A stretch of DNA of 64,000 nt from Lepisosteus oculatus (taxonomy: Eukaryota; Chordata; Actinopteri; Semionotiformes; Lepisosteidae), in the NCBI RefSeq assembly GCF_040954835.1, contig NC_090699.1:13695817-13759816 (forward strand). The letters are read 5' to 3'. The position numbers and the translations under genes are program-made. The stretch's first letter is position 1. Each line of letters starts with the position of its first letter. This document shows, one piece after another, positions 29,271-42,457 of the stretch. Under the pieces are notes generated by a model. It worked only from the letters and a program-made list of their open reading frames with translations. It did no database searches and was not told the DNA's origin.

Positions 29271-29596
29271 CACTGCACTGAGAGAGAGGGGTTAATACAG
29301 ACACACTGACTGGACACTCCAGTACATTAACACTGCACTGAGAGAGAGGGGTTCATACAGACACACTGACTGACTGGACACTCCAGTACATTAACACTGC
29401 ACTGAGAGAGAGGGGTTCATACAGACACACTGACTGACTGGACACTCCAGTACATTAACACTGCACTGAGAGAGAGGGGTTCATACAGACACACTGACTG
29501 GACACTCCAGTACATTAACACTGCACTGAGAGAGAGGGGTTCATACAGACACACTGACTGACTGGACACTCCAGTACATTAACACTGCACTGAGAG
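29271..29596 (+). repeat. 60/64-bp minisatellite, array 5
   Basis: About five units in tgm1 intron 1, starting about 60 bp upstream (gene sense) of coding exon 1. Confidence 0.95.
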
Positions 29597-29819
29597 ACAG
29601 AGCAACTACGTCACGTGATGTCAGTGAGTCAGTGTGGTCAGAGACTGTGTCAGTAAGTCCTCCCATCAGTTTCTACACAAGAAGTGTGAATCTCAGCCTT
29701 GAGCTACCCTGTCAGTGAGGTGCTATTTAAAGGATTTCCAGCGCGTGTCTGAAGAAGCGTTCAGTAGGGCAGTGCTAACTCAGGGACTGGTCGTGCAACA
29801 CTGAGGCCTGTGTGAGTCA

Positions 29820-30055
29820 CCATTGCGAGAGAAGAGGTCACGATGGGAGCAGAGTTCAGCGATTCGTACAGAGGTCACGATGATTCGCACAGAGGAAACA
29901 ACAGGAGCAGAGCTCAGCGATTCCCACAGAGTTCAGCGATTCGCACAGAGGTCATGACGGGAGCAGAGTTCAGCGATTCGCACAGAGGTCACGACGGGAG
30001 CAGAGTTCAGCGATTCGCACAGAGGTCACGACGGGAGCAGAGTTCAGCGATTTAG
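29820..30055 (+). repeat. About 37-bp repeat (GTTCAGCGATTCGCACAGAG)
   Basis: Five or six units containing GTTCAGCGATTCGCACAGAG and TCACGACGGGAGCAGA. A related, more diverged run follows at 30255-30495. Both are in tgm1 intron 1; 30056-30254 between them is unique. Confidence 0.85.
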
Positions 30056-30254
30056 CGAACGATGTACAGTGATGTCCCACTTCTGTGGACACCCCACTCA
30101 AAGCCCATTATAGTAATGGGGATCCCCTCCACCCCCCCAGTGTGATGATGCTCCAGTCCACTCACACACTCCAGCTCTCAGTGGGGAGGAGAGCAGAGTG
30201 ATGAGGCCAGTTCAGAGAGGGGGGTTATTAGGAGGCCATGACTGGTAAAGGTGA

Positions 30255-30495
30255 TTTTGGTGATTCCCACAGTTCCTGACAGAGCAGTGTTCAGTGATCC
30301 CCACAGAGTTCACGACAGGAACAGATTCAGTGATTGTCACAGAGGAGGTCCTGACAGAACAGTGTTCAGCGATTTCTGCAAAGGTCCTGACAGAGCAGTG
30401 TTCAGTGACTCTCACAGAGGAGGTCCTGAGAGGTCAGTGTTCAGTGATTCCTGCAGAGGAGGTCCTGACAGGTCGGTGTTCAGTGATTCTCTCTT
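30255..30495 (+). repeat. Diverged copies of the same 37-bp family
   Basis: GTGTTCAGTGATTCCCACAG-like units with GAGGTCCTGACAGAGCA, about six copies. Sequence similarity to 29820-30055 suggests a common origin. Confidence 0.8.
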
Positions 30496-30544
30496 CCTCA
30501 CAGACACCCTCTTCTGTCTCTAGCTCATCCTTTCACAGTTAGTC

Positions 30545-30685
30545 GCTCCTGCTCCTCTCCCTCTCTCCTAATTTCCTTCTCCTCTCTCCCCTCTCTCTTC
30601 TCTCCTCTCTCCTTGTTCCCCTCTCTTCTCTCATCTCTCTCCCCTTTCCACTCTCTCTCCTTTCTCTCCCTCTCTCTCCTCTCTT
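30545..30685 (+). repeat. CT-rich tract left of the LINE fragment
   Basis: CTCTCTCCTCTC-type sequence borders the 3' end of the truncated LINE copy; a similar tract (31092-31275) borders its other end. Confidence 0.85.
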
Positions 30686-31092
30686 TTCAGTTCAACTCAA
30701 GGTGCTTTATTAGCATGACCGATGGGTACAATCAGTGTCGCCAAAGCAAATGAAAGTAATGAAATTCACATTAAACAAAACAAAAAATAAAAGTAAAATC
30801 AAATCTACAGACATGTTACAGACATTTACAACAAAGACATATTATAAAATATTGACATATACTGTAGGCGGCTGGAGCATTATTGGGAGACGGACTCACT
30901 GTTCCTCAGGCTGTGACAGGAGATCACATACTGGGCTGCCAGTTCAACTGAGTTCCCTCCTCCCTCTCCCAGTAGGATTGGGACCCGTTGTGATTCTGGC
31001 AGGTGTGGGAACTCTGGGATTAGATTTCTGAATCTGGGGAAGAATGTTTCTCTAATCCCAGAGTATCTGTCACAGTGCAGTAGGAAGTGCAC
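30686..31092 (-). mobile_element. 5'-truncated copy of the same LINE (3' 400 bp)
   Basis: On the minus strand it encodes [17 protein letters not shown] through [10 protein letters not shown] and the stop, then the same 3' UTR, AATAAA and TTGAA-like tail as the full-length element at 13750-14160. Truncation lies where the full-length copy reads GAGACAGAG, next to a GA/CT tract. Divergence is only a few per cent by eye. Confidence 0.93.
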
Positions 31093-31495
31093 TCTCTCTC
31101 TCTCTCTCCCCCCTCTCTCAACTCTCTCCCCTCTCTCTCCTCTCTCACTCCCACGTCCCACCCAGCCCCTGTCTGCTCCCTCCCCTCTCTCCTCTCTCCA
31201 CTCTCTCTCCTCTCCCACATTCCTCCCAGCCCCTGTCTCCTCTCTCCTCTCTCTCTCCTCTCCCCTCCCTCTCCATCATGTTTGTGTTGGCAGCACTGCT
31301 CTGCTCACCCTGTTCCACTTCAGTAAAATCTGTTTTTCTAGGGAAAACAACGAAATGCTTGTGGCCTCCTGTTGGCAATTGGAGAGAGACGAAAGAAATA
31401 TGTGAGAGTGAGATAAAGTGAACCGGGAAAGGTCCCAGAACAGTGTGTCTCATAATCAAAGCATACCCATAGTGAGAGAAATAATAATACAGACT

Positions 31496-31981
31496 GCCTG
31501 GACACTCCAGTACATTAACACTGCACTGAGAGAGAGGGGTTCATACAGACACACTGACTGACTGGACACTCCAGTCCATTAACACTGCACTGAGAGAGAG
31601 GGGTTCATACAGACACACTGACTGGACACTCCAGTACATTAACACTGCACTGAGAGAGAGGGGTTCATACAGACACACTGACTGACTGGACACTCCAGTA
31701 CATTAACACTGCACTGAGAGAGAGGGGTTCATACAGACACACTGACTGGACACTCCAGTACATTAACACTGCACTGAGAGAGAGGGGTTCATACAGACAC
31801 ACTGACTGACTGGACACTCCAGTACATTAACACTGCACTGAGAGAGAGGGGTTCATACAGACACACTGACTGACTGGACACTCCAGTACATTAACACTGC
31901 ACTGAGAGAGAGGGGTTCATACAGACACACTGACTGACTGGACACTCCAGTACATTAACACTGCACTGAGAGAGAGGGGTT
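31496..31981 (+). repeat. 60/64-bp minisatellite, array 6
   Basis: About eight units in tgm1 intron 1. Sequence from 31982 to 32440 is unique with nothing recognised. Confidence 0.95.
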
Positions 31982-32444
31982 AGTATACTGATTGGATTTA
32001 TGGAGTTGCCTCATAGTTTCTTCCAGCACTATTAGGGAGGTTAAGGGAGGTTGAGGCCAACAGATGTCTGACTTGCTGCCATGCAGGGTATCCCAGGAAT
32101 GCAGCAGAAATACGCGTGTTCTAGCTGGAGGACATATTTCTGCAGTGTATAAATAAACGTCACAATCACACAGGCCAAAGGGGAACCACAGTGTCAGCCC
32201 GCGGGTTGAGCCCATCGGTCTGCCCTTCTGGGTTTATTCTGATTTTCACACCCAGTCATTCCTTCCCTGGTGCTTGTCAGCTCCTTCCAAAAGGCACTAT
32301 GTTAAATTGTGCCTGGGTGTGATGCTGGTATTCCTGACCACCCCCCTGAGTCTGATCCCACCCTGCCTCAGCAGCCATTCGGACCCACCGCTGCCAGGAG
32401 CTTCAGTGCAGACTCCAGCGGGACAGGTGAGTTAGTGTGAGATT

Positions 32445-33375
32445 CTGTGACTGTTATCAACACATCTACAGTAAAGTCAGGTGGAGTTTCTGCACATCCA
32501 GAACCTGACTGAAGCGATCACTGACCCAACACATCCACAGTAAAGTGAAGGTGAAGTCTGAACACTTCCAGAACCTGACTGAAGCGATCATTGTCCCAAC
32601 ACACCTTCAGTAAAGTCAAGGTGAAGTCTGAACACTTCCAGAACCTGACTGAAACGATCACTGACCCAACACATCCACAGTAAAGTCAGGTGAAGTCTGA
32701 ACACTTCCAGAACCTGACTGAAATGATCATTGTCCCAACACACCTACAGTAAAGTCAGGTGGAGTCTGAACACTTCCAGAACCTGACTAAAATGATCACT
32801 GACCCAACACATCTTCAGTAAAGTCAAGGTGAAGTCTGAACACTTCCAGAACCTGACTGAAACGATCACTGACCCAACACATCTTCAGTAAAGTCAAGGT
32901 GAAGTCTGAACACTTCCAGAACCTGACTGAAACGATCACTGACCCAACACATCCACAGTAAAGTCAAGGTGAAGTCTGAACACTTCCAGAACCTGACTGA
33001 AGCGATCATTGTCCCAACACACCTTAAGTAAAGTCAAGGTGAAGTCTGAACACTTCCAGAACCTGACTGAAACGATCACTGACCCAACACATCCACAGTA
33101 AAGTCAGGTGAAGTCTGAACACTTCCAGAACCTGACTGAAACGATCATTGTCCCAACACACCTTCAGTAAATTCAGGTGGAGTTTCTACACTTCAGAACC
33201 TGACTAAAATGATCACTGACCCAACACACCTTCAGTAAAGTCAAGGTGAAGTCTGAACACTTCCAGAACCTGACTGAAGCGATCATTGTCCCAGCACAAC
33301 TTCAGTAAAGTCAGGTGGAGTCTGAACACTTCCAGAACCTGACTGAAATGATCACTGACCCAACACACCTTCGGT
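32445..33375 (+). repeat. About 70-bp minisatellite, about 13 copies
   Basis: Units contain CAGTAAAGTCAAGGTGAAGT and CACTTCCAGAACCTGACTGA with GATCACTGACCCAACACA. It lies in tgm1 intron 1. Confidence 0.93.
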
Positions 33376-33887
33376 ATACAATCCCCAGGCCCACTGTTAT
33401 TGAACTATTGCATGTCTTACGACTTTGCTACTGTTTCGTTGCTACACAGTGCTGCCTTCTCCTTCTTCAGGAGTATCCACAGGAGTGAGCCTGGACCGTA
33501 CCGAGAGCACCACTAACAGCACACTAACACCAGTCCACAGACCGTAACACCTTTTACTGCTCTGTCACTGCTTTACAGCTTAATGTATTAGTGCTTAACA
33601 TAACGAGCACAAACACGCTCTTCCCCTGAGAAAACGTAAGGACCTGTACGACAGTGGGAGCCCATTTCTCGGAGGCGAAGTCGCAATGGATTCCTCTCTC
33701 CCGCGACATCGGCGACGTCAGGGCCGTCCGGCGGACAGGCCAGCGCTCCGGTTCCGAATCCTGCAGCCAGGCGGCAGGAAGGGCTCTCGCTGACCCGATC
33801 TCCACCTCCCGGGCTCGTCTGCCCCCGCCCAGGAGAGCAGCAGGCAGAGACCTCCAGCGAGGCGCCGGTCCCTCCCAGGGGCTCAAC
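33376..33887. other. Unique, partly CpG-rich intronic block
   Basis: The part from about 33640 to 33880 is GC/CpG-rich, with frames of about 100 codons on both strands of ordinary composition but no recognised family. It may be a CpG island or an alternative tgm1 leader; no donor clearly decides this. Confidence 0.3.
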
Positions 33888-34172
33888 ACACACACACACA
33901 CACGCTCGCACTCACACACACACACACTCTCACACAGTCACACACACACTCTCACACACACACACACGCACACACACGCACACACACTCACACACACAGA
34001 CGCACACACACACACTCTCACACAGTCACACACACACACTCACACACACAGACACGCACACACACACTCTCACATGCACGCGCGCACACACACACACTCA
34101 CACACACAAACTCTCACACACACGCACACACACACACACTCTCACACACACACTCTCACACACACACACATG
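33888..34172 (+). repeat. (CA)n-rich microsatellite
   Basis: CACACA runs broken by CTCTCACACACA and ACACGCACAC, about 285 bp. Confidence 0.93.
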
Positions 34173-34473
34173 ACCTGCGCCTCACCCAGGGAAGTCGGTG
34201 GTGTCGAAACCCGTGCAGGAGCTGCGAGCTGCCAGGTCATCAGTTCTCCCTCCCTGCCTCTTCCTGCTGGCCCCTGAGTCTGCAGCGCAGCGCAGCGCGG
34301 GCCCCAGGCGGGGGACTCCCTCTCGCCCGCCGCTCCTTGGTAGCTATTTGACTTGAGGAGCCGATCCAGCTGTGCCTGTGTTGTGTTTAACTGTTTTGTG
34401 TTAATAAGAACATCAGCAGAGGATGATCGGGGGCTCATTTTAACTGCCACACGCAGAGCTCTGGCTCACTTCA

Positions 34474-37432
34474 CTCTGCTGTATCACACCCTGTACAGTA
34501 TTAGACTATACTGTACTCTGCTATATCACACCCTGTACAGTATTAAACTCTATCGACTCTGCTATATCACACCCTGTACAGTATTAGAATATACTGTACT
34601 CTGCTATATCACACCCTGTACAGTATTAAACTCTATCGACTCTGCTGTATCACACCCTGTACAGTATTAGACTATACTGTACTCTGCTATATCACACCCT
34701 GTACAGTATTAAACTCTATCGACTCTGCTGTATCACACCCTGTACAGTATTAGACTATACTGTACTCTGCTATATCACACCCTGTACAGTATTAAACTCT
34801 ATCGACTCTGCTATATCACACCCTGTACAGTATTAGACTATACTGTACTCTGCTATATCACACCCTGTACAGTATTAGACTCTATCGACTCTGCTATATC
34901 ACACTCTGTACAGTATTAAACTCTATTGACTCTGCTATATCACACCCTGTACAGTATTAAACTCTATCGACTCTGCTATATCACACCCTGTACAGTATTA
35001 AACTCTATCGACTCTGCTATATCACACCCTGTACAGTATTAGACTATACTGTACTCTGCTATATCACACCCTGTACAGTATTAGACTCTATCGACTCTGC
35101 TATATCACACTCTGTACAGTATTAAACTCTATTGACTCTGCTATATCACACCCTGTACAGTATTAGACTATACTGTACTCTGCTGTATCACACCCTGTAC
35201 AGTATTAAACTATACTGTACTCTGCTATATCACACCCTGTACAGTATTAAACTATATCGACTCAGCAATATCGTACCCTGTACAGTATTAAACTCTATCG
35301 ACTCTGCTATATCACACCATGTACAGTATTAGACTATACTGTACTCTGCTATATCACACCCTGTACAGTATTAAACTCTATCGACTCTGCTATATCACAC
35401 CCTGTACAGTATTAGACTATACTGTACTCTGCTGTATCACACCCTGTACAGTATTAAACTATACTGTACTCTGCTATATCATACCATGTACAGTATTAAA
35501 CTATACTGTACTCTGCTATATCACACCCTGTACAGTATTAGACTATACTGTACTCTGCTATATCATACCATGTACAGTATTAGACTATACTGTACTCTGC
35601 TATATCACACCCTGTACAGTATTAAACTATATCGACTCAGCAATATCGTACCCTGTACAGTATTAAACTCTATCGACTCTGCTATATCACACCATGTACA
35701 GTATTAGACTATACTGTACTCTGCTATATCACACCCTGTACAGTATTAAACTCTATCGACTCTGCTATATCACACCCTGTACAGTATTAGAATATACTGT
35801 ACTCTGCTATATCACACCCTGTACAGTATTAAACTCTATCGACTCTGCTGTATCACACCCTGTACAGTATTAGACTATACTGTACTCTGCTATATCACAC
35901 CCTGTACAGTATTAAACTCTATCGACTCTGCTATATCACACCCTGTACAGTATTAGACTATACTGTACTCTGCTATATCACACCCTGTACAGTATTAGAC
36001 TCTATCGACTCTGCTATATCACACTCTGTACAGTATTAAACTCTATTGACTCTGCTATATCACACCCTGTACAGTATTAGACTATACTGTACTCTGCTGT
36101 ATCACACCCTGTACAGTATTAAACTATACTGTACTCTGCTATATCACACCCTGTACAGTATTAAACTATATCGACTCAGCAATATCGTACCCTGTACAGT
36201 ATTAAACTCTATCGACTCTGCTATATCACACCCTGTACAGTATTAGACTATACTGTACTCTGCTGTATCACACCCTGTACAGTATTAAACTATACTGTAC
36301 TCTGCTATATCATACCATGTACAGTATTAAACTATACTGTACTCTGCTATATCACACCCTGTACAGTATTAGACTATACTGTACTCTGCTATATCACACC
36401 CTGTACAGTATTAAACTCTATCGACTCTGCTATATCACACCCTGTACAGTATTAGACTATACTGTACTCTGCTGTATCACACCCTGTACAGTATTAAACT
36501 ATACTGTACTCTGCTATATCATACCATGTACAGTATTAAACTATACTGTACTCTGCTATATCACACCCTGTACAGTATTAGACTATACTGTACTCTGCTA
36601 TATCATACCATGTACAGTATTAGACTATACTGTACTCTGCTATATCACACCCTGTACAGTATTAAACTATATCGACTCAGCAATATCGTACCCTGTACAG
36701 TATTAAACTCTATCGACTCTGCTATATCACACCATGTACAGTATTAGACTATACTGTACTCTGCTATATCACACCCTGTACAGTATTAAACTCTATCGAC
36801 TCTGCTATATCACACCCTGTACAGTATTAGAATATACTGTACTCTGCTATATCACACCCTGTACAGTATTAAACTATATCGACTCTGCTATATCACACCC
36901 TGTACAGTATTAGACTATACTGTACTCTGCTGTATCACACCCTGTACAGTATTAAACTATACTGTACTCTGCTATATCACACCCTGTACAGTATTAAACT
37001 CTATCGACTCTGCTATATCACACCCTGTACAGTATTAGAATATACTGTACTCTGCTATATCACACCCTGTACAGTATTAAACTCTATCGACTCTGCTATA
37101 TCACACCCTGTACAGTATTAGAATATACTGTACTCTGCTATATCACACCCTGTACAGTATTAAACTATATCGACTCTGCTATATCACACCCTGTACAGTA
37201 TTAAACTATATTGTACTCTGTTATATCACACCCTGTACAGTATTAAACTCTATCGACTCTGCTATATCACACCCTGTACAGTATTAAACTATACTGTACT
37301 CTGCTATATCACACCCTGTACAGTATTAAACTATATTGTACTCTGTTATATCACACCCTGTACAGTATTAGACTATATTGTACTCTGTTATATCACGCCC
37401 TGTACAGTATTAAACTATATCGACTCTGCTAT
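34474..37432 (+). repeat. 41/42-bp satellite-like array with higher-order structure
   Basis: About 70 units of CTGCTATATCACACCCTGTA plus CAGTATTAGACTATACTGTA or CAGTATTAAACTCTATCGAC. Variant units recur in the same order: stretches near 35132-35332 and 36046-36246, and near 35486-35707 and 36526-36747, are near-identical over about 200 bp. Open frames arise because 42 is a multiple of three; they are not genes. Confidence 0.95.
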
Positions 37433-37439
37433 CCCACAT

Positions 37440-38155
37440 GTGCAGCATATTGTCAAAACATTTTTTTTTCTCCTCAGAAATATCGCTAGACTACGCCCTA
37501 TGCTATCACGAACTGTGGGTGAAAAGCTGATCAACACATTTTTGTTCTCTTGAATTGGCTGCTGGAATGCTCTACTGGCATTGAACAAACTGCAGTATGT
37601 CCAAAATTCATCAGCCAGAATCCCGACCAGGTCTAGTGCAAATGATCACATTACTCCTATCCTGGAGTCCCTGCATTGGCTTCCGGTCAAATTCCGTGTG
37701 GACTTTAAAACCCTCATGCTCACCTATAAGGCTCTGCATGGCTTGGCACCTCAGTACCTGTCTGAACTATTATTGCCCTACTCCCCACCTCGCAACCGTC
37801 TCTCTTCTAATTCTGGTCTCCTTACTGTCCCCCAAGCCCGTCTACATTGTATGGGCGACAGGGCCTTCTCCTGTGATGCCCCCAAGCTCTGGAACTCTCT
37901 GCCCAAGGATATCAGAGAGTCACCTTCTCTAAACTCCTTCAAATCCAGACTCAAAACCTTCTTCTTCAGAAGAGCCCTTACTGAACTGGTTCCATTCTTC
38001 ACCCCTCTGCTCCTACTATACTTAGTACCACCATCCAGCGTCTCCTCTGTGTATTGTAATTTTGTTTTATCTTGTGTATTCTGCTTATTTATTGTTGTTT
38101 TGAGAAGCCACCTTTAAAGCCACTATATAAATTCAAGTTTATTATAATTATTATT
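37440..38155 (+). mobile_element. 5'-truncated L2-type LINE inserted in the satellite
   Basis: The frame at 37581-38117 encodes the C-terminal part of a fish L2-like ORF2: LNKLQYVQNSSARI-like start, ESLHWLPVKFR, LTYKALHGLAPQYL and APKLWNSLPKDIRES, then a tail of ATT repeats. An in-frame stop lies upstream at about 37550. It divides two parts of the same satellite array. Confidence 0.88.
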
Positions 38156-38158
38156 ATT

Positions 38159-39065
38159 ATTATCACACCCTGTACAGTATTAAACTACTGTACTCTGCTA
38201 TATCACACCATGTAGATTATTATGCTACACTGACTCTGTTACTGTATATCACACACTGTACAGTATTAACCTATATTATACTCTGCTATATCATACCCTG
38301 TACAGTAATAAACTATACTGTACTCTGCTATATCACACCTTACAGTAATAAACTATATTGACTCTGCTATATCACAACCTGTACAGTATTATGCTACATT
38401 GACTCTGCTATATCACACACTGTAGAGTATTAACCCACAGTATATGGCACTCTGCTATATCACACCCTGTACAGTAATAAACTATACTGTACTCTGCTTT
38501 ATCACACCCTGTACAGTAATAAACTATATTGGCTCTGCTATATCACAACCTGTACAGTATTATGCTACATTGACTCTGCTGTATCACACACTGTACATTA
38601 TTAACCTACTGTATATGGCACTCTGCTATATCACACCCTGTACAGTAATAAACTATATTGACTCTGCTATATAACAACCTGTACAGTATTAACCTATACT
38701 GCACTCTGCTATATCACACCCTGTACAGTAATAAACTATATTGGCTCTGCTATATCACAACCTGTACAGTATTATGCTACATTGACTCTGCTGTATCACA
38801 CACTGTACATTATTAACCTACTGTATATGGCACTCTGCTATATCACACCCTGTACAGTAATAAACTATATTGACTCTGCTATATAACAACCTGTACAGTA
38901 TTAACCTATACTGCACTCTGGTAAATCACACCCTGTACAGTATTAAACTCTACTGACTCTGCTATATAATACCATGTAGAGTATTAAACTATATTGCACT
39001 CTGCTATATTACACCCTGTACAGTATTATGCTACATTGACTCTGCTGTATCACACCCTGTACAGT
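38159..39065 (+). repeat. Diverged continuation of the 41/42-bp array
   Basis: Units such as CTCTGCTATATCACACCCTG and TACAGTAATAAACTATATTG resume after the L2 tail but are more diverged and include longer 250-bp-scale duplications (compare 38440-38700 and 38640-38930). Confidence 0.9.
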
Positions 39066-39069
39066 ATTA

Positions 39070-40802
39070 TGCTACTATAACAGTATAACACCAACACTCT
39101 CCTCTCTCACACTAGAGTCACAACACCAAGACACACTGCTGCTCAGAGCTCTGTCACTGCTCCTGCAACAGTATAACACCAACACTCTCCTCTCTCACAC
39201 TAGAGTCACAACACCAAGACACACTGCTGCTCAGGACTCTGTCACTGCTCCTGCAACAGTATAACACCCACACTCCTCTCTCACACTAGAGTCACAACAC
39301 CAAGACACACTGCTGCTCAGGACTCTGTCACTGCTCCTGCAACAGTATAACACCCACACTCTCCTCTCTCACACTAGAGTCACAACACCAAGACACACTG
39401 CTGCTCAGGACTCTGTCACTGCTCCTGCAACAGTATAACACCCACACTCTCCTCTCTCACACTAGAGTCACAACACCAAGACACACTGCTGCTCAGGGCT
39501 CTGTCACTGCTCCTGCAACAGTATAACACCCACACTCCTCTCTCTCACTAGAGTCACAACACCAAGACACACTGCTGCTCAGGACTCTGTCACTGCTCCT
39601 GCAACAGTATAACACCCACACTCTCCTCTCTCACACTAGAGTCACAACACCAAGACACACTGCTGCTCAGGGCTCTGTCACTGCTCCTGCAACAGTATAA
39701 CACCCACACTCTCCTCTCTCACACTAGAGTCACAACACCAAGACACACTGCTGCTCAGAGCTCTGTCACTGCTCCTGCAACAGTATAACACCCACACTCT
39801 CCTCTCTCACACTAGAGTCACAACACCAAGACACACTGCTGCTCAGAGCTCTGTCACTGCTCCTGCAACAGTATAACACCCACACTCCTCTCTCACACTA
39901 GAGTCACAACACCAAGACACACTGCTGCTCAGGGCTCTGTCACTGCTCCTGCAACAGTATAACACCCACACTCTCCTCTCTCACACTAGAGTCACAACAC
40001 CAAGACACACTGCTGCTCAGAGCTCTGTCACTGCTCCTGCAACAGTATAACACCCACACTCCTCTCTCACACTAGAGTCACAACACCAAGACACACTGCT
40101 GCTCAGGGCTCTGTCACTGCTCCTGCAACAGTATAACACCCACACTCCTCTCTCACACTAGAGTCACAACACCAAGACACACTGCTGCTCAGGGCTCTGT
40201 CACTGCTCCTGCAACAGTATAACACCCACACTCCTCTCTCACACTAGAGTCACAACACCAAGACACACTGCTGCTCAGGGCTCTGTCACTGCTCCTGCAA
40301 CAGTATAACACCCACACTCTCCTCTCTCACACTAGAGTCACAACACCAAGACACACTGCTGCTCAGGGCTCTGTCACTGCTCCTGCAACAGTATAACACC
40401 CACACTCCTCTCTCACACTAGAGTCACAACACCAAGACACACTGCTGCTCAGGGCTCTGTCACTGCTCCTGCAACAGTATAACACCCACACTCTCCTCTC
40501 TCACACTAGAGTCACAACACCAAGACACACTGCTGCTCAGAGCTCTGTCACTGCTCCTGCAACAGTATAACACCCACACTCTCCTCTCTCACACTAGAGT
40601 CACAACACCAAGACACACTGCTGCTCAGGGCTCTGTCACTGCTCCTGCAACAGTATAACACCAACACTCTCCTCTCTCACACTAGAGTCACAACACCAAG
40701 ACACACTGCTGCTCAGGGCTCTGTCACTGCTCCTGCAACAGTATAACACCCACACTCTCCTCTCTCACACTAGAGTCACAACACCAAGACACACTGCTGC
40801 CT
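39070..40802 (+). repeat. 84/88-bp minisatellite, about 20 copies
   Basis: Units of GCAACAGTATAACACCCACA, CTCTCACACTAGAGTCACAA, CACTGCTGCTCAGGGCTCTG. The 84- and 88-bp forms differ by a CTCT. The array lies in tgm1 intron 1 and ends about 80 bp from the probable first-exon donor. Confidence 0.95.
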
Positions 40803-40884
40803 AGGACACTGTCACTGGTACTGAAAAAAAGGAGATACAGCCACACTCTCCTCACACACACTAGGAGTTACGATACAAACTTAC

Positions 40885-41035
40885 CTTTTCTGCCTTGATC
40901 TTCTTTCTGGAAGTGCACCAGAAATAAAGTTTTAAGTCTGACAGAAGCAGAGTACAATTTGTGTTCCTAAACAAGCGCCTCTTGTTTGCCTTTTTCGTTT
41001 GTCTTTCTCCTGCTCTCGCCCTGCCGGTCCTGCTT
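40885..41035 (-). other. tgm1: Probable tgm1 non-coding first exon
   Basis: On the minus strand, unique sequence between a TATA-like box and a strong donor, GAAAAG|GTAAGT at 40885/40884, contains no ATG. Human TGM1 has a non-coding first exon, and the acceptor two bases before the tgm1 ATG (29211) requires one here. The start is inferred from the TATA position, so it is approximate. Intron 1 would be about 11.7 kb. Confidence 0.5.
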
Positions 41036-41060
41036 GCTCTCTCTGAGTCGCTGCAGATGG

Positions 41061-41068
41061 TATTTAAA
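41061..41068 (-). promoter_or_regulatory. tgm1: TATA-like box of probable tgm1 promoter
   Basis: TTTAAATA on the minus strand lies about 30 bp upstream of the inferred start near 41035. Upstream sequence (41070-41220) is unique and includes GAAACATTCC, which holds a TEAD-like CATTCC; that match is short and not decisive. Confidence 0.45.
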
Positions 41069-41251
41069 GACCGTCAGGCAGTCCCAGAACTATGTGAGCG
41101 CTGAGAGGGGAAGGAATGTTTCAAGAAGGCATGAAACACTCCCCCAGCCTCTCCCCCTGTCCCCTCCCTCCCTCTCTCGCCCCTCCCTCCCTCTCTCTCC
41201 CTGCTCCCTGAATATAAACCATAGCCCCTAATGTCATTTACATAAAAACGT

Positions 41252-42457
41252 TCATTAACACTGCACTGAGAGAGAGGGGTTAATACAGACACACTGACTG
41301 GACACTCCAGTACATTAACACTGCACTGAGAGAGAGGGGTTAATACAGACACACTGACTGACTGGACACTCCAGTACATTAACACTGCACTGAGAGAGAG
41401 GGGTTCATACAGACACACTGACTGGACACTCCAGTACATTAACACTGCACTGAGAGAGAGGGGTTCATACAGACACACTGACTGGACACTCCAGTACATT
41501 AACACTGCACTGAGAGAGAGGGGTTCATACAGACACACTGACTGGACACTCCAGTACATGAACACTGCACTGAGAGAGAGGGGTTCATACAGACACACTG
41601 ACTGGACACTCCAGTACATTAACACTGCACTGAGAGAGAGGGGTTCATACAGACACACTGACTGGACACTCCAGTACATTAACACTGCACTGAGAGAGAG
41701 GGGTTCATACAGACACACTGACTGACTGGACACTCCAGTACATTAACACTGCACTGAGAGAGAGGAGTTCATACAGACACCCTGACTGACTGGACACTCC
41801 AGTACATTAACACTGCACTGAGAGAGAGGGGTTCATACAGACACCCTGACTGACTGGACACTCCAGTACATTAACACTGCACTGAGAGAGAGGGGTTCAT
41901 ACAGACACCCTGACTGACTGGACACTCCAGTACATTAACACTGCACTGAGAGAGAGGGGTTCATACAGACACACTGACTGGACACTCCAGTACATTAACA
42001 CTGCACTGAGAGAGAGGGGTTCATACAGACACACTGACTGGACACTCCAGTACATTAACACTGCACTGAGAGAGAGGGGTTCATACAGACACACTGACTG
42101 ACTGGACACTCCAGTACATTAACACTGCACTGAGAGAGAGGGGTTCATACAGACACACTGACTGACTGGACACTCCAGTACATTAACACTGCACTGAGAG
42201 AGAGGGGTTCATACAGACACACTGACTGACTGGACACTCCAGTACATTAACACTGCACTGAGAGAGAGGGGTTCATACAGACACACTGACTGACTGGACA
42301 CTCCAGTACATTAACACTGCACTGAGAGAGAGGGGTTCATACAGACACACTGACTGACTGGACACTCCAGTACATTAACACTGCACTGAGAGAGAGGGGT
42401 TCATACTGACACACTGACTGGACACTCCAGTACATTAACACTGCACTGAGAGAGAGG
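41252..42457 (+). repeat. 60/64-bp minisatellite, array 7
   Basis: About 19 units starting about 180 bp upstream of the probable tgm1 TATA box. Unit variants include AGACACCCTGACTG in adjacent copies. Confidence 0.95.

Noticed and set aside
34353..36747. Plus-strand frames rich in Tyr/Leu/Cys (up to 129 codons)
   Set aside because: Products of the 42-bp satellite unit (a multiple of three); identical in different array positions.
37581..38117. Host gene of 178 codons
   Set aside because: The sequence is the C-terminal part of an L2-type LINE ORF2, found widely in fish, with an ATT tail.
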